Shown here piece by piece: positions 34,486 through 42,005 of a stretch of 64,000 nt of DNA. Under the pieces are notes generated by a model. It had not been told where the DNA came from. It searched no databases and worked only from the letters and a program-made list of their open reading frames with translations. Position 1 is the first letter of the stretch. Each line of letters begins with the position of its first letter. The translations under genes were made by a program, and so were the position numbers. This DNA comes from Acidobacteriota bacterium (GTDB lineage: Bacteria; Acidobacteriota; Terriglobia; Acidiferrales; UBA7541): contig DAHUXN010000060.1 in NCBI GenBank assembly GCA_027307115.1, forward strand, positions 38,380 through 102,379, read 5' to 3'.

Positions 34486-36219
34486 CTAATTCTCTGCGCG
34501 TTCTTGACGCCATCCCGGCCCACGCAACGCGCGTCCCGCCATCGCTCCCGTCAAATCTCCATTCTCGTATTCCAGTTGTCCATTTACAAAAACATAATGC
34601 ACGCCTTCAGAAACTTGATTCGGCGCCGCGTATGTTGCTTTATCGATGATCGTCGCCGGGTCGAAAATCGTAATGTCTGCATAAAATTCCGGCTTCAGCA
34701 ATCCGCGCCCCGTCAAATGTTCTCGCTCCGCGGGCAGCGAAGTGATTTTCCGTATCGCCTCGGGCAGGGGCATTAAATGCAGGTCGCGAACGTAATGTCC
34801 CAAAAAACGCGGCATCGATCCCCATGCCCGCGGATGGTTGTGCGCTTCAAAAATCGGGCCATCGAGCGAAGTCTCGTTTGCATCCAACCCGATGCTCGTC
34901 CACCTCTGCTTCAGCCCATACTGCAAATCTTCCTCATTCGCAATAAAGTAGAGCGCGCCGGTCTGCGCCTTATCGGCAAGAATAAAATCAAACAGCGCAT
35001 CGAGCGGGTCCTTCTTCTCGCTCGCCGCCATTTCCGCCACCGTCTTGCCGTCATATTTTTTCAATTCAGGGTTCACCACTCCGGAAATCATCACGCCCGG
35101 CGCTCCGCCGCTGTCGAAATACAAGTTCTCCCAGCTCGGATGATCGGCGGCCATCTCGGCTTTGATCCGTTGTCGCACGGCCGAATCGCGCAAACGCTCC
35201 AGCAGTTTCGCCGTGCCTCCATCCGCGGCCCATGGTGGCAAGCACGAAGCCAGCGCCGTTGCGCCCGCAAGATACGGATACATGTCCGCCGCCACGTCCA
35301 CGCCTGACTCGCGCGCCGCTTCGATTTTCGCCACAACTTTCGGCATCGATCCCCACCGCGTCTTCCCGCTCACCTTCATGTGGAATATCTCCACGGGCAG
35401 ATGCGCGCCGCGTCCAATGCGAATTGCCTCGTCAATCGCTTCCATTTCTGTCTCCCCTTCGCTGCGCATATGCGTGGCATAAATTCCGCCGTACTGTGAA
35501 GCCACGCTCGCCAACGCCACCAACTCGTCCGTCTTCGCATAATGCCCCGGCGGATAAATCAGCGCCGTCGACACGCCCATTGCGCCTTGCTGCATCGCCT
35601 GCGCAACCAATCCCTTCATCTTTTCCAGTTCCGTCGGCGTCGGCTCGCGATCATCGTCGCCGATCACTGCTTCGCGCACCTGTGCCGCGCCCACGTACGT
35701 CCCCAAATTCAGCGGCGTACGCGTCTTTTCCAATCGCCGGAAATATCCGTCGAGGTCCGTCCAATCCACGATCAAATGATATTGATCGAGAAACGGCTGC
35801 ATCGGCGCCAGTGTACGTTCGTCCTGCGGCGCGATCGAGCCGCCTTCGCCCGTTATTTCCGTCGTGATTCCCTGTGAAAGCTTGCTAAACGAACGATTGT
35901 CGATCAGCAGCGAAGTCTCCGATTGGCCCAGCATGTCGATGAATCCCGGCGCAACCACACTGCCTACGGCGTCGATCACTTTCTTCGCGTTCGCATGGTC
36001 CAATTTGCCGATCGCCGCGATTTTGTCGCCGCGAATCCCGATATCCGCCGCGTACCACGGATTCCCCGTGCCATCAAGTATGTGACCACCGCGAATAATC
36101 ACGTCATATGTTTCCGCATCCGCGGAATTCGTGCGCTGTCGCGACGCCGACTGCATTCGCATCGCCACCACCAACAAAACGCTCAGCGCCGCAACAGCCA
36201 TTGCTATCTGTCGTCTCAT
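34486..36219 (-). CDS. N-acyl-D-amino-acid deacylase family amidohydrolase
   Basis: A 577-residue secreted-type protein: an N-terminal hydrophobic signal (MAVAALSVLLVVA), then the amidohydrolase beta-sandwich and TIM barrel. D-aminoacylase features seen are ITGEGGSIAPQDERT, IYATHMRSEGE and VEIFHMKVSGKTRWG. The first metal-binding motif, normally HxH/HxD after PGFID, reads PGFIDMLGQSE, so the usual histidines are missing. GGAG five bases before ATG 36219 supports the start. It may hydrolyse N-acyl-D-amino acids or a related amide, but with that motif lost activity is uncertain. Confidence 0.78.
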   Translation of the reverse strand: MRRQIAMAVAALSVLLVVAMRMQSASRQRTNSADAETYDVIIRGGHILDGTGNPWYAADIGIRGDKIAAIGKLDHANAKKVIDAVGSVVAPGFIDMLGQSETSLLIDNRSFSKLSQGITTEITGEGGSIAPQDERTLAPMQPFLDQYHLIVDWTDLDGYFRRLEKTRTPLNLGTYVGAAQVREAVIGDDDREPTPTELEKMKGLVAQAMQQGAMGVSTALIYPPGHYAKTDELVALASVASQYGGIYATHMRSEGETEMEAIDEAIRIGRGAHLPVEIFHMKVSGKTRWGSMPKVVAKIEAARESGVDVAADMYPYLAGATALASCLPPWAADGGTAKLLERLRDSAVRQRIKAEMAADHPSWENLYFDSGGAPGVMISGVVNPELKKYDGKTVAEMAASEKKDPLDALFDFILADKAQTGALYFIANEEDLQYGLKQRWTSIGLDANETSLDGPIFEAHNHPRAWGSMPRFLGHYVRDLHLMPLPEAIRKITSLPAEREHLTGRGLLKPEFYADITIFDPATIIDKATYAAPNQVSEGVHYVFVNGQLEYENGDLTGAMAGRALRGPGWRQERAEN

Positions 36220-36248
36220 GCCATCTCCATTTCGCTCCAGCGCTCTCT

Positions 36249-37787
36249 TTACTCTTGATTTGCAGCACGCACATTCACGCGTTCAAACTCCAGCCCTTCC
36301 GCCGTCAACTTCGTCACGTCTCCATCGCCGTTCAAATAAAATGTCACGCGCGTTTTTCCGCCAAGTCCGCGCAGATCCGCCACAAATGTATCGTACTGAA
36401 AGTGCGTCAACGCGGATTTTAATGTATAAAATTGAAGCGCCAGATGGTCGCCCTCCAGTGAAACCACCGCATCGCCGTAAGCGCGATTCCGATACGTCCC
36501 CACATAAGCCGCCAATTCCCGCGACGGATGAGTATCCGCGTGTTGTTTCTTTGCTTCTTCTTGTGTTTGTTTTTTCTCGGCTGCGGCGAAACCCTTCGCC
36601 ACGCCGTCAAAATGCGCGATCCAATCTTTGGCCTGCAACCCTAGAAATTGATCGATCAAATGATACGCAAGCCCTTCCCGCACGGGCGTGTGATCCAAAT
36701 TCGCAAAAATCACGAAACCTGTGTGGACTTCGGGAATCAGCACCACCACCGACGCAAACCCATCAATGTCCCCCGGATGCAAGATAATTTGATGCCCGCG
36801 ATAATCCTCGATGAACCATCCCATCCCGTAGCTCAGCTGCATGGACTCCGGAAAGAAAAGGCGGAATTCTCCTCCCTGTGGCACGACGATCTGCGGCGTG
36901 TGCATTTCTTCCATGCTTTTTTCTGAAATCAGCCGCTTCCCATCCGCGACGCCATCGTTCAATTGCATCGCGATCCATTTCGTCATGTCCCGCACACCGG
37001 CATTGATCGCGCCGGCGGGCGCGATGTTGTCCAGATTTCTCCATGGAATCGTTTCGACGGTTCCGTTTGGCTGCTCTAAATGAGGCATCGCGTGATTCGC
37101 CGCTTTCTGCGCATCCACTGCGCTGAAATCCGCTCCGTTCATTCCCAGCGGCTCAAAAATATTCGCCCGCACGAACGTTTCCCATGTTCCACCCGCCGCT
37201 GCTCCCACCGCGTAGCCAGCCGTCGCGTACATCACGTTTTGATATTGGAATCGCGCGCGAAATCCCTCCGTCGGCCGGATGTACCGGACGCGCCGTATGA
37301 TTTGCTCCAGCGAAAACGGCGAGCCATACCACAGCAAATCCGTTCCGCCCATTCCCGTGCGGTGCGTCAGCAAATCTCGCATTGTCACGTATTCATCCGC
37401 CATCGGATCGCGCAAATGAAAGAACGGCACGTATTCATTCACGCGGTCGTCCCAATGCATCTTTCCTCGATCCACCAAAATCGCCGCTGAAGCCGCCGTA
37501 AAAGCTTTTGTGCACGAGCCGATGTCAAACACTGTGTCCGGCGTCACTGGCTCCCCGCTCTTGATGTCGCGGACGCCAAATCCTTTCAGATAAACCACGT
37601 TGCTTCCACGGACGATTCCGATTGCTAGCCCGGGTACTTTCCATTGGCGCATCGCCGAATCGACAAAACTGTCCAGCGACGAAGATTGCGCGGGTGTCCA
37701 TTGCGAATCGCTCTGTGCGCGGACAGCAGTGGCCGCACCTAGTAAGAAAACAAACACAATCATCCAGCCGGCCAGACGATTCTTCAT
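36249..37787 (-). CDS. Class-C beta-lactamase-like serine hydrolase
   Basis: About 512 residues from ATG 37787 (AGGAGA nine bases upstream), starting with a signal peptide (MKNRLAGWMIVFVFLLGAA ... VRAQ). The SxxK motif is in FDIGSCTKAFTAAS and a Tyr-containing YQNVMYATAGY gives the YxN element; a C-terminal DUF3471-like beta domain follows. Such periplasmic enzymes are esterases, D,D-peptidases or D-aminopeptidases rather than drug-resistance enzymes. With the D-aminoacylase-like and SIS genes 29 bp on, it may take part in turnover of D-amino-acid-containing peptides. The in-frame start at 37895 lacks a signal. Confidence 0.85.
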   Translation of the reverse strand: MKNRLAGWMIVFVFLLGAATAVRAQSDSQWTPAQSSSLDSFVDSAMRQWKVPGLAIGIVRGSNVVYLKGFGVRDIKSGEPVTPDTVFDIGSCTKAFTAASAAILVDRGKMHWDDRVNEYVPFFHLRDPMADEYVTMRDLLTHRTGMGGTDLLWYGSPFSLEQIIRRVRYIRPTEGFRARFQYQNVMYATAGYAVGAAAGGTWETFVRANIFEPLGMNGADFSAVDAQKAANHAMPHLEQPNGTVETIPWRNLDNIAPAGAINAGVRDMTKWIAMQLNDGVADGKRLISEKSMEEMHTPQIVVPQGGEFRLFFPESMQLSYGMGWFIEDYRGHQIILHPGDIDGFASVVVLIPEVHTGFVIFANLDHTPVREGLAYHLIDQFLGLQAKDWIAHFDGVAKGFAAAEKKQTQEEAKKQHADTHPSRELAAYVGTYRNRAYGDAVVSLEGDHLALQFYTLKSALTHFQYDTFVADLRGLGGKTRVTFYLNGDGDVTKLTAEGLEFERVNVRAANQE

Positions 37788-37940
37788 CGCGATTTCTCCT
37801 TGTTCACGGGCGAACGCGGATGTTATCACACGCGGCGCGGAGTGCATGCACGCAGTAAAGTCCCGTGAATACAATTCAGGATCCGACTTCCGCATCTTTT
37901 ACGAATTATTTATTCTGATCGGCAGGGAAAATTGCGGAAT

Positions 37941-37981
37941 GAAAAAACAAAAGCGGGCAGCGCCTCGCAGCCTGCCCGCTT
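37941..37981 (-). terminator. Rho-independent terminator of the small secreted protein gene
   Basis: AAGCGGGCAG and CTGCCCGCTT form a perfect 10-bp stem (37951-37981) around an 11-base loop, followed on the minus strand by TTGTTTTTTC. It lies 22 bp past the stop of the gene at 38004. It also separates this gene from the serine hydrolase gene downstream. Confidence 0.85.
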
Positions 37982-38003
37982 CACGTTTCGATTGAACCAG
38001 AAA

Positions 38004-38369
38004 CTACATTTTTGACTTGGCTGCCGCAGGCTTCGTCATTCCCAGCATCTTCACCGAAGTCACAGTGATCGTGTCGCCAGCCATTGTGCCCGAGATGCGC
38101 ACATGATGCCCGGCGTGGTCGCTTACCGCTGACTGTGGATCCAGTTGGTATACCTTGTGGTTGTAAGTATCGTACAAAACCAGTTTAGCTCCGGCAGCAA
38201 CGCACTTCTTCACGCAGGCTTCGTTCGTTCTAGCCTTCGCATTCATGGCGCACTTGCTATCGGTCACATAGCCAGCCCACGACTTGCTCGCCGCAGCCTT
38301 GGGAGCCGTATAACCAACGCTAGCCGCAAATACAAAAGCTGCCGTACACAACAATGCACGCTTCAACAT
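38004..38369 (-). CDS. Small secreted hypothetical protein
   Basis: About 121 residues from ATG 38369, nine bases after AGGAGG. N-terminal signal (MLKRALLCTAAFVFAASVGYTA), then a short beta-rich domain: WAGYVTDSKCAMNAKAR, CVKKCVAAGAKLVLYD, DHAGHHVRISGTMAGDTITV. The spaced cysteines (DSKC and CVKKC) and the OB-like end resemble small periplasmic proteins common in Acidobacteriota; no named function. It is a single-gene unit with its own terminator. Confidence 0.75.
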   Translation of the reverse strand: MLKRALLCTAAFVFAASVGYTAPKAAASKSWAGYVTDSKCAMNAKARTNEACVKKCVAAGAKLVLYDTYNHKVYQLDPQSAVSDHAGHHVRISGTMAGDTITVTSVKMLGMTKPAAAKSKM

Positions 38370-38573
38370 GTTTCGCATCCTCCTCAGCGGATTAATTCTT
38401 CGGTCAACTAAGGGCCGAGTTCGGCAATACTGTGTCATATTTTGCCGCTAATTGTCCATATGCGGCTCGTCCACATTCTTTCGGTTTTTAAAGTGCGCAT
38501 CCCTCGGGAATCACCCGCTAGGGGTGTAGGATAGTGCAGCGCGAAATTAGCAAGAAGCGGGGACTCCATCCCT

Positions 38574-38954
38574 ATGGACTATTTGCTCAAAACTGAACCT
38601 TCTGAATACTCGTTTGACGATCTTCGACATGACGCGGTCACGGTTTGGGACGGCGTGTCCAATCCAGTCGCCGTGAGAAATCTTCGAGAGATGAAATCGG
38701 GCGATCGGCTGATCATTTACGAAACGGGAACCTGCAAAAGCGCCGTGGGAACCGCAACGGTCGTTTCCGTTGACGCATCCGATCCCAAAAATCCATCCGT
38801 AAAGATTAAAGCTGGGAAAGTTCTTGCCAAGCCGACGACCCTGGCGCAAATCAAAGCCAGCGCGCTTTTCGCGGATTCGCCTCTCGTCCGCCAAGGGCGG
38901 CTCTCCGTTGTGCAGCTGACAAAATCTCAGTACAGTTCTTTAACCGGCGGATAG
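38574..38954 (+). CDS. EVE-domain protein
   Basis: A 126-residue single-domain protein of the EVE/PUA-like fold (thymocyte nuclear protein 1 type). It shows YLLKTEPSEYSFDDL, VWDGVSNPVAVRNLREMK, GDRLIIYETG and LVRQGRLSVVQLT, which match the family along its full length. EVE domains bind modified bases in DNA or RNA, and some are linked with modification-dependent restriction. No restriction gene is next to it, so the target is unknown. No good ribosome site precedes ATG 38574. Confidence 0.88.
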   Translation: MDYLLKTEPSEYSFDDLRHDAVTVWDGVSNPVAVRNLREMKSGDRLIIYETGTCKSAVGTATVVSVDASDPKNPSVKIKAGKVLAKPTTLAQIKASALFADSPLVRQGRLSVVQLTKSQYSSLTGG

Positions 38955-39031
38955 TCGAAGCGCACGACGCGCTCAACCAGCAACTGCACAATTGACAACG
39001 CAACGTGTCACGGCATAGCCTCACGGCGGAG

Positions 39032-40537
39032 ATGTCCACTGTCCGCAAATCTTCTGCCTTCGCCTACCGGCCACATCCGCATCTCTACGAAATCAACGCC
39101 TGGGCTTGGCTTGAGGAACTCTCCGCCAAGTTCGGCCGCAAAATCGGCCTCCGCGACGTTCCCGAAAGCGAATGGGACGATATTGCGAGCCTGGGTTTCG
39201 ATTTTGTGTGGCTCATGGGCATTTGGGAGCGCAGCCCCGTCGGACGCCGGTTTTTTCAAACAGACTCTCCGAGTTTTTCAGGTTTCGACGCGGCGCTGCC
39301 AGGCTGGAAACTCAGCCAAGTCGTTGGTTCACCCTATTCCGTTCATCGCTATCAACCTGATCCGCGAATTGGTTCATGGGCTGATCTCGATTTCGTCCGC
39401 GTCAGGCTCCGCGAACGCCACATTGGTTTGATTCTCGATTTCGTCGCCAATCACACTGCTCCCGATCATCTCTGGACAAAATCGCATCCGGAATATTACG
39501 TTCGCGGCTCGCAGGATAACTTCAAACAGAATCCATCGGACTTCTATCTTGTCGAAACAAAAGCTGAACCAAATTTGCTGGCTCACGGGCGGGATCCTTA
39601 CTTCCCTCCCTGGCGCGATGTTGTCCAACTAAATTACTTCGAGCCCGACACGCGCTCCGCGCTCATCGACGAGTTGCGTGAACTCGCCAAACACTGTGAT
39701 GGCGTTCGCTGCGATATGGCCATGCTTGTACTCAATGATGTTTTTGCGCGCACTTGGGGACCTCTTCTCGCAGGCTACGAACCACCTCCTCGTGAATTTT
39801 GGAGCGAAGCAATCGTCGCCGTTCCGGAATTTGTTTGGCTAGCGGAAGTATATTGGAACTGCGAAGGCCCGATTCAGTCGCTCGGTTTTCAGTTCACTTA
39901 TGACAAAGGTCTCTACGACGCGCTTCGCGACGGTGACATCGACGAAGTTCACGCGCGATTATCGGCCGATGTCACAAGCCAGGCTCGCGCCGCGCGTTTT
40001 CTCGAAAATCATGACGAAGCCCGCAGCGCGGCCGTCTTCGGTTCTGCAAAACGCGAAGCGTTCGGCACTTTGATCGCCACGCTTCCCGGCATGCGCTTCT
40101 ATCATCAAGGCCAGCTCGACGGCCGTAAAATTCATCTGCCGATTCCCCTCGCCATGGCTGCGCCCGAACCGCCCGACGTCGAAACGCGTGCGTTCTACGA
40201 ACGAATTCTAAGACTCACCAACGAATCTGTTTTTCATTCCGGCGATTGGCAGCTTCTCGAAATCCAAACGGCGGGCGACGACACGTTTCGCAATCTCGTC
40301 GCGTATCAGTGGCTTGCTAGAGATGCTTGGAAATTTGTCATCGTGAATTTATCCAACGCTGAATCTCAGGCACGTGTCCGCTTCCCTGCTGGAATTTCCC
40401 CATCGCAACAGTACGTATTTGCCGATCAGCTCCACGACGTCCAATACGTGCGCGCCGGCGAAGAAATCGTGCAGTCCGGCCTCTATGTCCGCCTCGAACC
40501 GTACCGCGCCCACCTCTTCGACGTCACCCCGCTCTGA
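39032..40537 (+). CDS. Glycoside hydrolase family 13 (alpha-amylase-like) protein
   Basis: About 501 residues from ATG 39032 (a GTG at 39005 would add nine). The TIM barrel has the GH13 motifs: LILDFVANHTAPDH, DGVRCDMAMLV with the nucleophile Asp, AEVYWNC with the acid/base Glu, and FLENHDEARSAAVFG near the transition-state His/Asp. The C-terminal beta domain is short. No signal peptide is seen, so it is probably cytoplasmic and acts on alpha-glucans, maltooligosaccharides or trehalose; specificity is not predictable. Confidence 0.9.
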   Translation: MSTVRKSSAFAYRPHPHLYEINAWAWLEELSAKFGRKIGLRDVPESEWDDIASLGFDFVWLMGIWERSPVGRRFFQTDSPSFSGFDAALPGWKLSQVVGSPYSVHRYQPDPRIGSWADLDFVRVRLRERHIGLILDFVANHTAPDHLWTKSHPEYYVRGSQDNFKQNPSDFYLVETKAEPNLLAHGRDPYFPPWRDVVQLNYFEPDTRSALIDELRELAKHCDGVRCDMAMLVLNDVFARTWGPLLAGYEPPPREFWSEAIVAVPEFVWLAEVYWNCEGPIQSLGFQFTYDKGLYDALRDGDIDEVHARLSADVTSQARAARFLENHDEARSAAVFGSAKREAFGTLIATLPGMRFYHQGQLDGRKIHLPIPLAMAAPEPPDVETRAFYERILRLTNESVFHSGDWQLLEIQTAGDDTFRNLVAYQWLARDAWKFVIVNLSNAESQARVRFPAGISPSQQYVFADQLHDVQYVRAGEEIVQSGLYVRLEPYRAHLFDVTPL

Positions 40538-40588
40538 CTTCGTTGGGCTTCCGTCCAACCTTCGGCTTCAACTCGAAGGAGCATCGTT

Positions 40589-40616
40589 TTTCTCTGCGCT
40601 CTCCGCGTCTCTGTGT
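40589..40616. repeat. Short CTCTGCG/CTCCGCG-type dispersed repeat
   Basis: TCTCTGCGCTCTCCGCGTCTCTGTG resembles, in the opposite orientation, the sequence at 47055-47083. It lies in the gap between the GH13 gene and the next gene and is non-coding. Confidence 0.4.
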
Positions 40617-40644
40617 GCAGTCTGAGCCAGAGCAAATCGAGTTT

Positions 40645-41439
40645 TTACACGCACGCACCCGCGCGATTCGACCATTCGAGTTGCACAATGTAACTTCCCA
40701 GCTTCCTCGTTTTCCACGCGCAGATGTCGCCGATCTCTCCATTGTTGTCGTCGTACCAGCCTTGCCCGGGAATCGGATCCGTAATCGCCTCGCACAATTC
40801 GTGTGACGTTGTCGACGTCAGCGCATCGAACGCCGCTAGCCCTCCCGTGCAACCCGCGCATCCCGGATACGGCATCACCGCGTAATAAACATTACTGCCG
40901 AACGAATCGTGGTAGCCGCAAAAGACCTGGCACGACGCGCCGCCGCTTTGCACCACCTGCACTCCGTCCGGCAAAAAGACAAAATACAGCGTGTTGGCGT
41001 TCGTCGCCGGCAGCGTTCCCGCGCTGATTTCCTGCTGAATCAAATTCTGTATCGCGCTGTCCTGCACCGACGCGCCCGGCTCCGGCGACGTAATCACGGT
41101 CGTGCCGACGCGCGAGCCATGTCCGATCGTTTCTCCCGGCACGCTGTATTCTCCCAGTTGATCGATGAGTGCGCTCGACAGGATGTCGTCAAAAAACTGA
41201 TTCATGTTCGTCATCACCCCGCTATTCGCCGCCTGCTTCCACCACGATCCCCAGAACACAGTGAAAACCTGCACCGCCGTTAGCAACGGTCCATTGCGAT
41301 AAGTAAGCTGTGGCGCAGCGGCGGCCGCAGTCACGGCTGCTCCGGGATGCATGGGCACAATGCGAATCGGATGTTGTTTTCCTCTTCGTGGCTCGCTTTG
41401 CTTCTCTTGTGATTTTTTCTGGCGCGGCTTTCCGGGCAT
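40645..41439 (-). CDS. Putative HELCE-motif extracellular protein (EXORDIUM/Phi-1-like)
   Basis: A 264-residue protein with AAGGAG two bases before its ATG region. The N-terminus is basic and proline-rich without a clear signal. The core has VFTVFWGSWWK, GTLPATNANTLYFVFLPDGV, CGYHDSFGSNVYYAVMPYPGCAGC and the striking TSHELCEAITDP (213-222) followed by GEIGDICAW. HExxE plus a downstream acidic GE(I)GD pattern resembles the Phi-1/EXORDIUM family seen in plants and bacteria and suggests a metal site. Six or more cysteines could form disulfides, implying export by some route. Enzyme activity is not established. Confidence 0.55.
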   Translation of the reverse strand: MPGKPRQKKSQEKQSEPRRGKQHPIRIVPMHPGAAVTAAAAAPQLTYRNGPLLTAVQVFTVFWGSWWKQAANSGVMTNMNQFFDDILSSALIDQLGEYSVPGETIGHGSRVGTTVITSPEPGASVQDSAIQNLIQQEISAGTLPATNANTLYFVFLPDGVQVVQSGGASCQVFCGYHDSFGSNVYYAVMPYPGCAGCTGGLAAFDALTSTTSHELCEAITDPIPGQGWYDDNNGEIGDICAWKTRKLGSYIVQLEWSNRAGACV

Positions 41440-41548
41440 TTCTGCTCCTTCCGAGGTTTTGGTTTTTGGCGCGCGGGCTGGGAGAAAAACTGGGGCGACT
41501 CCACACTAGCCGCCCTCGCTCAAAATGTAAATGGTACATCAGGGCTGT

Positions 41549-41601
41549 AGGGGCAGGTTTATCCCCTCCGCTTTTGAATCGTAGCGGCGGCCTTCAGGCC
41601 G
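41549..41601. repeat. Palindromic REP-like element
   Basis: Two adjacent inverted repeats, AGGGG-9-CCCCT and CGGCCT-TC-AGGCCG, with GGCGG/GCCGG flanks. Comparable GC palindromes occur inside the FAD oxidoreductase gene at 50461-50514. Confidence 0.45.
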
Positions 41602-41912
41602 GCATTCTTTTGCTTTGTGTTGCCGTTTCAGTCGCGACGAAACGAATGTTTCTCTTTTCATCCACCAATCGCGCGTGCCCTGGACGCCGCCGGGAACGCT
41701 TTCGGGGGCGAAAAAGGGGGTACCCGCCAAAAGGGCTTATACTAGACTCACCTGTCAGTTTAGTTATCTAAAGAGTAACCACAATAAAGCGTTCCGTCGG
41801 CGAAAAAAAACGTGGCGAGTGACTGGGTGAGTGACCAGCCATTATCTTTTTATTATTCGTACCATTACCTCAGAAATTAGTTCGCCGGAACATGGACTAG
41901 AGCTTCAAATGA

Positions 41913-41981
41913 CCCTACCGCGCCGAAGACTACCACCAGCAATACCTCGCCAAGCGCGGCGCCAAATCCTGCCACATGTAA
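41913..41981 (+). pseudogene. msrA C-terminal remnant
   Basis: The frame reads PYRAEDYHQQYLAKRGAKSC then HM and TAA. YHQ.YL.K after an acidic AED is the conserved end of methionine sulfoxide reductase A. A TGA sits just before it in the same frame (41910-41912), and the preceding frame, one base off, contains ITSEISSPE, which could be the shifted remnant of the ITTEI stretch of MsrA. No upstream part of the gene is present, so it is a decayed fragment. Confidence 0.5.
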
Positions 41982-42005
41982 CCTTGAATCACCATTCGCT
42001 CCGCA

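Larger units (their letters stand above)
41440..42005. other. 566-bp gap with palindromic repeats and a decayed msrA tail
   Basis: No intact gene is supported here. It holds two short palindromes (AGGGG...CCCCT at 41549-41567; CGGCCT-TC-AGGCCG at 41588-41601) and, at 41913-41981, the end of a broken msrA-like frame. The rest is AT-richer sequence just upstream (in minus orientation, downstream) of the Oar-like receptor's stop. Confidence 0.5.
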
